58,800 bases of DNA. Origin: an uncultured Olsenella sp. (GTDB lineage: Bacteria > Actinomycetota > Coriobacteriia > Coriobacteriales > Atopobiaceae). Made by a program: the position numbers and the translations under genes. The notes beneath the pieces are model-generated. The model did no database searches, had not been told where the DNA came from, and was given only the letters and a program-made list of their open reading frames with translations. Location of the stretch: positions 1 to 58,800 of the forward strand of contig OMVJ01000020.1 in NCBI GenBank assembly GCA_900314495.1. The letters are read 5' to 3'. Shown one piece after another: positions 8,606 through 17,035 of this stretch. Within the stretch, counting starts at the first letter, position 1. Every line of letters begins with the position of its first letter.

Positions 8606-9691
8606 ATGAATCGCAGCATCAACACCATCAAGAGCCAGAAGCTCGGCAAGAACATGCAGGTCATCGCCTATGGCGACGCCAAGGCCTACCCCGTCATCGC
8701 TTTCCCCACCCAGGACCAGATGGCCGACGAGTGGGAGAACAACGGCATGATCGACGTCTTTGCCGAGTACATCGACGCCGGCCGCGTGCAGCTCTTCACC
8801 GTCGACTCCAACGACCTGGAGTCCTGGAGCTCCACCAGCACCGACTTTGCCGCCCGTGCCCAGCGTCAGGAGGACTACTTCCAGTTCGTGTGCGAGGAGC
8901 TGCTGCCCTTCGTGCGCAAGGTCAACGGCACTGAGCTGCGCCCGCTCTGCACCGGCTGCTCCCTCGGCGCCACGCAGGCCACCATCGTCGCCCTGCGTCG
9001 CCCGGACCTCTTCCAGGGTGCCATCGCCCTCTCTGGTATGTTCCACACCAGCTACTTCTTTGGCGACTGGGGCAACGAGGTCTCATACAACAACGATGTC
9101 AACGGCTTCCTGCCCAACATGCCGAGCGACCACCCCTACCTCAAGCTCTTCAAGACCCGCACCTTCGCCTTCTCCATTGGCCAAGCGGCGGACGAGCAGT
9201 TCGGCGTGGACGACCTGCACTTCCTGCAGGCCACCTTCGAAAAGCTGGGCATCCCCGGCTGGTTCGACTTCTGGGGCCCCGAGTGCAACCACGACTGGTT
9301 CTGGTGGAAGCAGCAGATGGCCAAGTTCCTGCCCGAGGCCGTGAAGGAGGTCGAGGCCATCGCCGCCGCCGAGCAGCCCGTCAAGCCCGTGGAGCAGCCC
9401 GCACCCGCCAAGAAGCCTGCCGCCAAGAAGGCCGCCGCGGCCAAGAAGCCAGCTGCCAAGACCGCTACCGGCAAGGCGTCTACCGCCAAGGCCGCTACCA
9501 AGGCCACCGAGGCAGAAACCGAGAAGGAGCCCGCGGCAGCCAAGCCGGCCGCAGCGGCGAAGAAGACCACCGCGCGCAAGACCACGGCACGCAAGTCCTC
9601 TTCCTCCACCTCCACCCGCAAGACGACGGCCCGCAAGCCCGCCGCGCGCAAGGCAGCGGCCGCCAAGACCACTGCGAGGAAGTCGAAGTAA
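8606..9691 (+). CDS. alpha/beta-hydrolase esterase with Lys/Ala-rich histone-like tail
   Basis: 361 residues. Residues 1-250 are a putative esterase (PF00756-like) domain with the nucleophile elbow TGCSLGA (Ser119), a downstream Asp region (DWGNEVSYNN) and His229 in CNHDWFWWK. Residues 251-361 are a low-complexity tail of Lys, Ala, Thr and Pro: repeated AAKK, KKPAAK and TARK/TTARK units, like the C-terminal tail of histone H1 or actinobacterial nucleoid proteins. There is no signal peptide, so the protein should stay in the cytoplasm, where the tail could bind nucleic acid or polyanions. The ATP-grasp gene follows after 3 bases, so the two are cotranscribed. The role is unknown. Confidence 0.85.
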   Translation: MNRSINTIKSQKLGKNMQVIAYGDAKAYPVIAFPTQDQMADEWENNGMIDVFAEYIDAGRVQLFTVDSNDLESWSSTSTDFAARAQRQEDYFQFVCEELLPFVRKVNGTELRPLCTGCSLGATQATIVALRRPDLFQGAIALSGMFHTSYFFGDWGNEVSYNNDVNGFLPNMPSDHPYLKLFKTRTFAFSIGQAADEQFGVDDLHFLQATFEKLGIPGWFDFWGPECNHDWFWWKQQMAKFLPEAVKEVEAIAAAEQPVKPVEQPAPAKKPAAKKAAAAKKPAAKTATGKASTAKAATKATEAETEKEPAAAKPAAAAKKTTARKTTARKSSSSTSTRKTTARKPAARKAAAAKTTARKSK

Positions 9692-9694
9692 CCC

Positions 9695-10888
9695 ATGAAC
9701 GTCGTCTTTCTCTCGCCCAACTTCCCAGATATCTACTGGCAGTTCTGTGCGAGCCTCAAGCGAGACGGCGCCACGGTCCTCGGTATGGGAGACGTACCCC
9801 AGAGCGCCCTCGAGCCTCAGCTCGCGGGCGCTCTTTCCGACTACTACTACACCCCTGACCTGCGCAACTACGAGGACGTGTACCGCGGCGTGGCGTACTT
9901 CTCGTACAAGCACGGCCGCGTGAACTGGCTGGAGTCCAACAACGAGTTCTGGCTCTCCACCGACGCCCGCCTGCGCGAGGACTTCAACATCAACACGGGC
10001 GCCAAGACGCAGCAGATGGCCCGCTGGCGCAGCAAGGCGGACATGAAGGCACTCTATGCGGCGGCAGGCGTGCCAACCGCACGCCAGATTCGGGTCACCT
10101 CGCGCGAGGCTGGCTTTGCCTTCGCACGCGAGGTGGGTTACCCGCTCTTTGCCAAGCCTGAGGTGGGCATGGGAGCCGGCGGCGCATTCAAAATAGCGAA
10201 TGACGACGAGCTCAACACCTTCTTCTACTTTGGCGTGCGCGAGCCCTACGTGCTGGAGGAGTTCGTCCCCGCAAGCGCCATCTGCGCCTACGACGCCATC
10301 CTGGACTCCCACGGCAACCCGCTCTTCCAGAACATGGAGGAGTTCCCGCCCTCCATGAGCGACCTCGTTCGCAGCCGCGGGGACCTCGCCTACTGGTGCC
10401 GCCCCGACGTGGACCCGCGCCTGGCCCAGCTTGGCCAAGCCACCGCGCGCGGCTTCGGCATCACCAGCCGCTTCGTGCACATGGAATTCTTCCGCCTTGC
10501 AACCGAGAAGCCTGGTCTGGGACATGCGGGCGACTACGTGGGGCTCGAGGTCAACTGCCGCCCCACCGGCGGGAACACGCCCGACATGATGAACTACGCC
10601 CACTCCACCAACGTGTTCCAGATCTGGGCCGACATGGTCTGCTTCGACGAGTCGCACGTCACGCCCGGGGCAGAGAGCTTCTGGGCCGTCTATGCCAGCC
10701 GTCGCAACGAGCACCGCTACCGTCACACCCACGAGCAGATCCTCGACGAGTGGGGGCCGCGCATCGTCTCGCACGGGGCCATCTCGCCCGACCTTGCGGA
10801 TGACATGGGAGACTATCAGTACACCGCCCGCCTCCGCACCGAGTCCGAGAAGGACGCCTTCGTCGCCTTCGTGCAGGAGCGCGCCTAG
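9695..10888 (+). CDS. ATP-grasp domain protein (carbamoyl-phosphate-synthase-like)
   Basis: 397 residues. An N-terminal pre-ATP-grasp domain (NVVFLSPNFPDIYWQFCASL) is followed by an ATP-grasp fold: FAKPEVGMGAGGAFKI (phosphate-binding lysine and glycine-rich loop), YVLEEFVP, and GLEVNCRPTGGNTPDMMNYA with the metal-binding Glu/Asn. These enzymes ligate a carboxylate to an amine or thiol via an acylphosphate. It overlaps closely with the esterase gene (3-base gap), and this pairing suggests a joint ligation/hydrolysis pathway. The substrate is not predictable from sequence alone. Confidence 0.85.
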   Translation: MNVVFLSPNFPDIYWQFCASLKRDGATVLGMGDVPQSALEPQLAGALSDYYYTPDLRNYEDVYRGVAYFSYKHGRVNWLESNNEFWLSTDARLREDFNINTGAKTQQMARWRSKADMKALYAAAGVPTARQIRVTSREAGFAFAREVGYPLFAKPEVGMGAGGAFKIANDDELNTFFYFGVREPYVLEEFVPASAICAYDAILDSHGNPLFQNMEEFPPSMSDLVRSRGDLAYWCRPDVDPRLAQLGQATARGFGITSRFVHMEFFRLATEKPGLGHAGDYVGLEVNCRPTGGNTPDMMNYAHSTNVFQIWADMVCFDESHVTPGAESFWAVYASRRNEHRYRHTHEQILDEWGPRIVSHGAISPDLADDMGDYQYTARLRTESEKDAFVAFVQERA

Positions 10889-10969
10889 CCCCACACGTCA
10901 TCTGCCAACACACCAGCCCCTCCCGCGTGTATAGTCTGCTAGGACCAACACAACGAGAGGGGCATTCTC

Positions 10970-11449
10970 ATGCAGATTCGTCGCGCAACAGAGCAGGACA
11001 TTCCGGGCCTTGACGCCCTTCTCCTGCAGGTGTTGAACGTGCACGCCGCAGGCCGGCCAGACCTCTTCAAGCCCAACACCCGCAAGTACACGGACGAGGA
11101 GCTCAAGGCCATCATCGCGGACGACGCGCGGCCCATCTTCGTGGCCGTGGCAGAGGACGCTGCCCCCGGCCAGATCCTTGGCTACGCCTTCTGCGTGTAC
11201 CAGCAGTTCGTGAACTCCAACAACATGACGGACGTGCGCACCCTCTACATTGACGACCTGTGCGTGGACGAGGCCTCCCGCGGCCAGCACATTGGCGAGG
11301 CGCTGTACCACCACGTGCTGGACTTCGCGCGGCGGGAGGGCTTTTACCGAGTGACGCTGAACGTGTGGGCCTGCAACCCCAAGGCCATGGGCTTCTACGA
11401 GCACCTGGGCCTCGTGCCCTACCACATTGGCATGGAGCAGATTCTTTAG
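10970..11449 (+). CDS. GNAT-family N-acetyltransferase
   Basis: 159 residues, a single GNAT domain. The acetyl-CoA-binding region is IDDLCVDEASRGQHIGEALY, with the RGxxIG pyrophosphate loop, followed by VTLNVWACNPKAMGFYEHLG. The start has GAGAGG upstream, and a TATAGT -10-like box lies at about 10931-10936, so it probably has its own promoter. The family acetylates small amines or protein N-termini; the substrate is unknown. Confidence 0.9.
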   Translation: MQIRRATEQDIPGLDALLLQVLNVHAAGRPDLFKPNTRKYTDEELKAIIADDARPIFVAVAEDAAPGQILGYAFCVYQQFVNSNNMTDVRTLYIDDLCVDEASRGQHIGEALYHHVLDFARREGFYRVTLNVWACNPKAMGFYEHLGLVPYHIGMEQIL

Positions 11450-11482
11450 GCAATAGACAAACGGTTTTGGGAGGCGGCTTCC

Positions 11483-12802
11483 ATGTACTGCCCAGGCTGC
11501 GGGAATAAGGTTGACGGGGACAGGAGGTTCTGCCCGCGCTGCGGGCGGCAGCTCCCAGGTACCACGCGCCAGGACACCGGCAACCAGCCCGCACCCGTAA
11601 GCCGACCAAGGCCCGTCTCCAGGCCCGTTTCCCGGCCCGCCCAGTATGCTCAACAACCTGCGCAGGAGCAGCCCAAGGAAGAGACCCCCAAGAAGCCGCG
11701 CAGGAAGGCAACGATTTTGGTGGCGGCTGTTGTCGGCATCCTGCTGCTGTGCCTTGGCGTCGCCCTCTACGTGGCAGACAAGCGCGCCAAGGAGGTCGCG
11801 CCCGTCAGCGTCGTGCTGGCGGTGAAGGCGTACTCCCTGGACGCCCAGTCCTCCCGCATTCCCGTCAAGGTGCAGGGAACGGATGTCCATGGCAACCCGG
11901 TGGACGAGCAGCAGTGGGTCTCATACACCGGCAAGGGCGTCAGGGTTCCCCGCGGCACCTACACCATAGTGGCGCTGGGCTCACCCATCGCAAGCGACGG
12001 CACCGTGTACGCCTACACCCAGACGACGCTCCAGGTGACCATAGGCTCAGACGTGGAGCCTGGGGGAACACTGACGGCACCCCAGAACCAACCCCTGGAG
12101 CTTACGCCCATCGACGCCCTTGAGGTCACCGACCAGCAGATAGACGATGCCGTCGCATGGATTGAGCGTGACCCGCAGTTCGCAGACGATGCCTCCGGCG
12201 CCGGCTCAGGCAGCGGCTCCGGCTCCGGTTCCAGCCTCATCGGTTCCAGCCAGGCGGGCTCCGGCGCAAGCCGCGCCAAGGCCGTTGCACAGAGGCTCCG
12301 CGCGGCCGCCATCGCCCGCAGAGACAAGGCCGTGGAGGCAAAGAAAAAGGCCGACGAGGAGGCAGCGGCCGCCCAGAAGGCCGCAGAGGAAGCCGCTGCC
12401 AAAAAAGCGGAGGAGGAGGCAGCAGCCGCAAAGGAGGCGGAGCACCAGCAGCTCATTGCCGCAGCTCAGGCTGCCGGCTACCAGGTGCTGGTGGGAACGG
12501 TGCAAACCGGCTTTTCTGCCGATGACATCTGCGCCAGGCTCGGCGTGGCGAATCCCAACCCAGGGTCGAGCGGCGGCACGTACGACGTGATCTTGCTGGA
12601 CTCGCCCACCAACGTTAGCGGCAACTCCGTTGACGGTCCATCAACCCGGACCGTCCAAACGGCGGGGCTACCGGGCATAGACCCAAGCACCAACGGCCAG
12701 CACGTTGCCGTGGCCGCAGCCTCGGGCATCTTTGCCTCGGACACCCAGGGCGTCTACGTGCCCATCACCTTCGGCGGCTGCCAGGTGCTCTACACAGACT
12801 GA
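11483..12802 (+). CDS. zinc-ribbon membrane protein with coiled coil
   Basis: 439 residues. Residues 1-26 form a double-CxxC zinc ribbon (MYCPGCGNKV and RRFCPRCGRQL). A Pro/Gln/Arg-rich linker leads to one transmembrane helix (about residues 75-96, ATILVAAVVGILLLCLGVAL). Beyond it is an extracytoplasmic domain (VSVVLAVKAYSLDAQSSRIP onward), a Gly/Ser linker, then an Ala/Glu/Lys-rich coiled coil (about residues 265-330) and a C-terminal globular part. The zinc-ribbon plus single-helix layout is common in actinobacterial and Firmicutes envelope proteins of unknown role. The GGGAGG-like ribosome site supports this start. Confidence 0.8.
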   Translation: MYCPGCGNKVDGDRRFCPRCGRQLPGTTRQDTGNQPAPVSRPRPVSRPVSRPAQYAQQPAQEQPKEETPKKPRRKATILVAAVVGILLLCLGVALYVADKRAKEVAPVSVVLAVKAYSLDAQSSRIPVKVQGTDVHGNPVDEQQWVSYTGKGVRVPRGTYTIVALGSPIASDGTVYAYTQTTLQVTIGSDVEPGGTLTAPQNQPLELTPIDALEVTDQQIDDAVAWIERDPQFADDASGAGSGSGSGSGSSLIGSSQAGSGASRAKAVAQRLRAAAIARRDKAVEAKKKADEEAAAAQKAAEEAAAKKAEEEAAAAKEAEHQQLIAAAQAAGYQVLVGTVQTGFSADDICARLGVANPNPGSSGGTYDVILLDSPTNVSGNSVDGPSTRTVQTAGLPGIDPSTNGQHVAVAAASGIFASDTQGVYVPITFGGCQVLYTD

Positions 12803-12882
12803 CCATCCGGCTGGCCGCCGCGCAACGTGCGCGGCGCCGAAAAGACCACGACCCTCCACCCCAAAGCAGAATGGGAGCCAAC

Positions 12883-14139
12883 ATGCAGCTCAACGTAGGA
12901 ATCGGCACGCGAGAGGAAGTCTTCGAGCTTCCCGAGGCCAATCTCATAGAGGTCATGCACGCAAACGACGTGCAGTTCTCGGCCACTGGAGAGCCAGTGG
13001 TGCGCGAGGCGCTGGCCCACCCCATCGGCACGCCGCACCTGAGCGACCTCGTGCGGCCCGGCCAGCGCATATGCATCATCACCAGCGACGTGACGCGCCC
13101 CCTTCCCACCGCCACGGTACTGCCGCCCGTCATGGACGAGCTGCACGCCGCGGGCGTGCGGGACCAGGACGTGCTGCTGGCGATTGCACTTGGTAGCCAC
13201 CGGCCGCAGACGGAGGACGAGCTGCGCACCATCATGGGGCCCTACTACGGCAAGCTGGCCGTGCTCAACGGGGACTCGGCAGGCCTCGTGCACTTTGGCC
13301 AGACCAGCCATGGCACGCCCGTGGACATCTTGCGGGAGGTTGCCCAGGCCGACGTGCGCATCTCGCTGGGCAACGTGGAGTACCACTACTTTGCCGGCTA
13401 TTCCGGCGGCGCCAAGGCCATCATGCCGGGAGTCAGCACCTTCCAGGCCATCCAGGCCAACCACTCCCTCATGGTGGACCCGGCCGCGCACTCCGGCAAC
13501 ATGGAGAGCCCCGTGCGGCTGGACCTGGAGGAGGCCTGCCGCATGGTGGGGCTGGACTTCATCGTCAACGTGGTGCTGGACGAGGACAAGCGCGTGGTCT
13601 ACGCCGCCTGCGGCGACTTCGTGGCCGCCCAGCGCGACGCCTGCCGCCAGCTGGACCGCCTGTATGGCTGCCAGCTGCACGAATACGCAGACATAGTGGT
13701 GGTGAGCCAGGGCGGCGCACCCAAGGACCTCAACCTCTACCAGCTGCAGAAGGCGCTGGACAACGCCAAGCACCCCGTGCGTGACGGCGGCGTAATCATA
13801 CTGGTGGGTTCCTGCGCGGAGGGCCTGGGGCAGCCCACCTTTGAGCAGTGGATGCACGAGGCGCACAGCCCGCAGGACGTGGTGGACCACCTGCGGCGCG
13901 AGTTCAAGCTCGGCGGCCACAAGGCGGCCGCCGTGGCGCAGATCGAGTGCCGGTGTCAGGTGTGGCTCGTCTCGGACATGCCGGATGACCTGGTGCGGGA
14001 CTGCTTCATGCGGCCCTTCCGCCATGTGCAGGAGGCGCTGGACGCGGCACTGGCAGACCAGCGCGCCAAGCTGGAGCGAGAGCCGCGCGTGCTGGTCATG
14101 CCGCACGGCGGCTCAACACTGCCGCTGATGCGAGTTTGA
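12883..14139 (+). CDS. larA: LarA-family (nickel-pincer) racemase/epimerase
   Basis: 418 residues from the ATG at 12883, chosen over the ATG 12 bases upstream because GGGAG sits 6 bases before it. Conserved LarA features are seen: SDVTRP (substrate Arg region), ALGSHRP (His), YHYFAGYSGGAKAIMPG (His and the Lys that holds the pincer cofactor) and NHSLMV (His). LarA proteins racemise or epimerise 2-hydroxyacids using nickel pincer nucleotide made by LarB, LarC and LarE; none of those is in the window. It could be lactate racemase or one of the many LarA homologues with other hydroxyacid substrates. It is followed by a family A palindrome at 14174. Confidence 0.85.
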   Translation: MQLNVGIGTREEVFELPEANLIEVMHANDVQFSATGEPVVREALAHPIGTPHLSDLVRPGQRICIITSDVTRPLPTATVLPPVMDELHAAGVRDQDVLLAIALGSHRPQTEDELRTIMGPYYGKLAVLNGDSAGLVHFGQTSHGTPVDILREVAQADVRISLGNVEYHYFAGYSGGAKAIMPGVSTFQAIQANHSLMVDPAAHSGNMESPVRLDLEEACRMVGLDFIVNVVLDEDKRVVYAACGDFVAAQRDACRQLDRLYGCQLHEYADIVVVSQGGAPKDLNLYQLQKALDNAKHPVRDGGVIILVGSCAEGLGQPTFEQWMHEAHSPQDVVDHLRREFKLGGHKAAAVAQIECRCQVWLVSDMPDDLVRDCFMRPFRHVQEALDAALADQRAKLEREPRVLVMPHGGSTLPLMRV

Positions 14140-14173
14140 GGCAGTTGAGGCCAAGTCCGACTGCCTTATTCAC

Positions 14174-14232
14174 ATGAGACAAAAGGTACGTCCCCCTGTC
14201 TCATGAGACGCGAGAACCGTCCCCGTGTCTCA
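14174..14232. repeat. two adjacent family A palindromic units (copy 2)
   Basis: 14174-14204 matches the right arm at 3041-3071 in 29 of 31 bases (ATGAGAC, AAAAGGTACGTCCCC, then GTCTCAT). Directly joined is a variant, 14204-14232, also bounded by TGAGAC and GTCTCA and with the inner core GAACCGTCCCC. The last TCA (14230-14232) is the stop codon of the minus-strand GH32 gene. It lies between convergent genes, so a terminator role is plausible. Confidence 0.85.
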
Positions 14233-15669
14233 CACGTTCAGGTCCCAGAACTGGATGTGCGCGCCCGGCGCGTCCACGACCGCTTTGTACTTCTTGGGGT
14301 AGTAGCGGGTGGAGAAGGTCAGCTCGCCGTTGTTCACGAAGACCTCCACCGAGGACATGTCGCCCACGATCCTCATGTTCTCCAGCCGGGCCAGGTGCTC
14401 GTAGCGCACGTGGCGGCCGGCGCCCACGCCATCCTTGGAGTCGTCCAGGAAGCGCAGCTCCAGCACGCCGCTGCCCCAAGTGATGGCAAACTCGTCGGCA
14501 AGCTTCACGTACACGAAGCTCATGTGCTCCGGCATGTCGTCAATCTCGAGGTCGAAGGTGGGAGAGCCCTCAACAAACAGGCTGTGGCCGGCCTCGCGCA
14601 GGTTGGCACGGTAGCCCTCAATCTCCCGCACCGGCCACTGCAGCACGCGGCCGTAGCGCACGGAAACCTCGCGCGGAATGGTGAAGCAGTGCTGCCAGCC
14701 GTCCTCCACCGTGGGGTTGGTGTAGGTCTTCTCGTCCGGCATGCCCATCCAGCCAATGAGGATGCGGCGGCCGTCGTCGGCCTGGAAGGTCTGGGGCGCA
14801 TAGAAGTCAAAGCCGGCGTCCCACAGGGCAAAGGGCTGCAGGCGGTACTCGGCGGTTGGGTCGCCCCTCAGCACAAAGTAGCCAGACTGGTACACGTTCC
14901 TGCGGTCCCAGTCGCCGCCGGTGAGCCCCTGCGGGGAGACGGAGAGAACCTTGGTCAGGTTCCCGTCGCCCAGGTCCGGCAGCCTGAAGTAGTCCGGGCA
15001 CTCCCACATGTAGCCAAAGGGGTACTCCGTGGTAATGCGGTTGAGCAGGGTCCAGCGCTCCATGTCGTCGGACTTGAAGACCAGCACCTCTCCCCTGTCG
15101 TCCGTGCGACGGGCACCCTGCACCATGTAGTAGGTGTCGCCGTCGCGCCAGACCTTGGGGTCACGCACGTGCTCCGTGTCGTCCGCGGGGTAGTCCTCGT
15201 TGCCCATGACCACGTGGCGGTGCTCGAAGTTGATTCCGTCCTTGCTGGAGGTGCGGATGGTGTTGGCCTCGCGGCCCGTGCACACGTAGTCGTAGCCGGC
15301 GGCGTCCAGCTTCTTCACGTTGCCCGTGTAGAAGACGTTCATCACGCCGTCCTCCACGTAGGCACAGCCAGAATACACGCCAGAGACGTCAAACGGCTGG
15401 TCCGGGTACAGCGGCGTGCCCACGTAGTCCCATTTGATGAGGTCATCGCTAACGCTGTGACCCCACATCTTGACGCCGCCCTCCGCATTGAAGGGGGAGT
15501 ACTGGAAGAAGGCGTGGTAAACGTCGTTGAACTGGCACAGGCCGTTGGGGTCGTTGAGCCAGCCCACCGGGGGCATGAGGTGGAAGTGCTGCCCGTACCT
15601 GCCGGGATTTGCGCTGTCTTCAGCCAGGGTGCGAAGGTGTTCCAGATCCTTTGAAAGCGACGTTGACAT
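14230..15669 (-). CDS. scrB: GH32 beta-fructofuranosidase / sucrose-6-phosphate hydrolase (1)
   Basis: 479 residues from the ATG at 15669, which has AGGAG 8 bases upstream; a longer in-frame extension has no family similarity. Five-bladed propeller plus beta-sandwich enzyme that hydrolyses the fructosyl bond of sucrose, sucrose 6-phosphate or fructans. Catalytic residues are seen: GWLNDPNG with nucleophile Asp40, HVRDPKVW with Asp170, MWECPD with acid/base Glu223. No signal peptide, so it is cytoplasmic and suits PTS-imported sucrose 6-phosphate. It is divergent from the LacI-type regulator gene, a standard arrangement for scrB/scrR. The closest biochemical role among five paralogues cannot be fixed. 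Confidence 0.9.
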   Translation of the reverse strand: MSTSLSKDLEHLRTLAEDSANPGRYGQHFHLMPPVGWLNDPNGLCQFNDVYHAFFQYSPFNAEGGVKMWGHSVSDDLIKWDYVGTPLYPDQPFDVSGVYSGCAYVEDGVMNVFYTGNVKKLDAAGYDYVCTGREANTIRTSSKDGINFEHRHVVMGNEDYPADDTEHVRDPKVWRDGDTYYMVQGARRTDDRGEVLVFKSDDMERWTLLNRITTEYPFGYMWECPDYFRLPDLGDGNLTKVLSVSPQGLTGGDWDRRNVYQSGYFVLRGDPTAEYRLQPFALWDAGFDFYAPQTFQADDGRRILIGWMGMPDEKTYTNPTVEDGWQHCFTIPREVSVRYGRVLQWPVREIEGYRANLREAGHSLFVEGSPTFDLEIDDMPEHMSFVYVKLADEFAITWGSGVLELRFLDDSKDGVGAGRHVRYEHLARLENMRIVGDMSSVEVFVNNGELTFSTRYYPKKYKAVVDAPGAHIQFWDLNV

Positions 15670-15813
15670 GGTATGCTCCTCTAGTAGGCCGTTTGTACCC
15701 CACGCTCCACGCACTGCGGCACGCTGGCGCCGCTTGCGCTCACTTATATCATGAGTACCCGCGGAGCACGCGCTCCACAACGGCAGGCGCAGCATTTCCA
15801 CGGAGGGCATGCA

Positions 15814-16803
15814 TTGGACATAAACACCATCGCCACCATGGCTGGCGTCTCACGCGCCACCGTCTCGCGCTACCTCAACAACGGCTACGTCTCGGACGAG
15901 AAGCGCAAGCGCATTGCACAGATCATCCAGGAGACCGGCTACGTTCCCTCCCGCCAGGCGCAGATTCTGCGCACGGGCAAGACCAACGTCGTAGGCGTCA
16001 TCATCCCCAAGATCAACTCGACGTCAATCTCGCGCATGGTTTCCGGCTTGAGCAAGGTCCTGAGCGCGGCAGGGTACCAGATCCTGTTGGCCAACACGTC
16101 AAACGTGGCGCAGACCGAGCTGAAGTACCTCAAGCTCTTCTCGGACACCGGCTCCGTGGATGGAATCATCCTCTCCGCAACCATGCTCACGCCCGAGCAC
16201 GTCGAGGCCCTCGACAACCTTGCCGTCCCGCATGTGATTTTGGGCCAGAAGCTGGATGGCCACCGCTGCGTCTACTACGACGACTACCACGCCGTGCGGG
16301 ACGTCACGCTCTTCGCGCTCAACCACGGCAGCCACCCGGCGTTCATTGGCGTCACGGACGAGGACACCTCCGCAGGCCTCGCCCGACACAAGGGCTTCCT
16401 GGACGCCTGCCACGCCCGCGGCATAGAGCCCGAGGCCCGGGCACAGATGGTGGCCGACTTCAACGTGGACTCCGGCTACCTCATCTGCGAGCTGCTGCTT
16501 GCGGCCTACCCGGAGGTCGACACCCTGATCTGCGCAACCGACAGGATTGCCGCGGGCGCCATGGCCTGCCTCAGGGAGTACGGCAAGCGCATCCCGGAAG
16601 ACGTGCAGGTGACGGGCGTGGGTGACTCGGACCTGGCAAGGGTCGTGACGCCAACGATGACCACCGTGAACCACCACTACAAGTCGAGCGGCGAGGAAGC
16701 GGCCCGTATGCTGCTGGACGGCCTTGGCAAGGCAAAGGACAGCGCCCAGCAGGTGTGCATGACGTACGAGCTCTTCGCGCGCGGCTCCACTCGCTGGGAC
16801 TAG
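15814..16803 (+). CDS. scrR: LacI-family repressor of the sucrose genes (ScrR-like)
   Basis: 329 residues from a TTG start at 15814, chosen because GGAGGG lies 6 bases upstream and the helix-turn-helix then begins at residue 2 (DINTIATMAGVSRATVSRYL), as is normal for the family. The periplasmic-binding-protein-like effector domain follows (VVGVIIPKI, VDGIILSA, FIGVTDEDTSAG, TGVGDSDLARVVTPTMTTV). Located between a divergent GH32 gene and the downstream PTS gene. Three near-identical LacI-type palindromes with a central CG, at 16920, 24938 and 28935, are its likely operators. The effector is probably fructose, fructose phosphate or sucrose phosphate (inference from the regulon). Confidence 0.9.
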   Translation: MDINTIATMAGVSRATVSRYLNNGYVSDEKRKRIAQIIQETGYVPSRQAQILRTGKTNVVGVIIPKINSTSISRMVSGLSKVLSAAGYQILLANTSNVAQTELKYLKLFSDTGSVDGIILSATMLTPEHVEALDNLAVPHVILGQKLDGHRCVYYDDYHAVRDVTLFALNHGSHPAFIGVTDEDTSAGLARHKGFLDACHARGIEPEARAQMVADFNVDSGYLICELLLAAYPEVDTLICATDRIAAGAMACLREYGKRIPEDVQVTGVGDSDLARVVTPTMTTVNHHYKSSGEEAARMLLDGLGKAKDSAQQVCMTYELFARGSTRWD

Positions 16804-16919
16804 GGCAGCGCCAACTCTTACGCGAATGTTACATGCCGTTCACGCTTGTATTTCAACCGCTCATACGTTTGGCCCACATTGAATCATCATTCTTCGCCCA
16901 TCCGCGGTTCAATAAGTAG

Positions 16920-16939
16920 GTGTGAGAACGATTCCATAG
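16920..16939 (+). promoter_or_regulatory. ScrR-type operator 1 (upstream of PTS gene)
   Basis: GTGTGAGAACGATTCCATAG is a LacI-family quasi-palindrome around a central CG, matching the 24938 and 28935 sites in 16 of 20 positions. It lies about 97 bases before the PTS start, where a repressor would block initiation. Confidence 0.75.
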
Positions 16940-17035
16940 GGTATTTGCGCATAGTTCGACGGCACTTGGTTTGAGGCGCTGTACCTAGGAATCGTGTCAA
17001 GCAGGACAAGGTGCGGCAACCATAGAGGAGGGCTT

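Noticed and set aside
9083-10894. 603-codon open frame on the minus strand
   Set aside because: It is antisense to the esterase and ATP-grasp genes, which have clear family motifs; its Val/His/Gly-rich composition is that of a shadow frame in GC-rich DNA.
12240-12450. Tandem DNA repeat in the zinc-ribbon protein gene
   Set aside because: The repetitive look comes from Ala/Glu/Lys codons of a coiled coil; no exact repeat unit exists.
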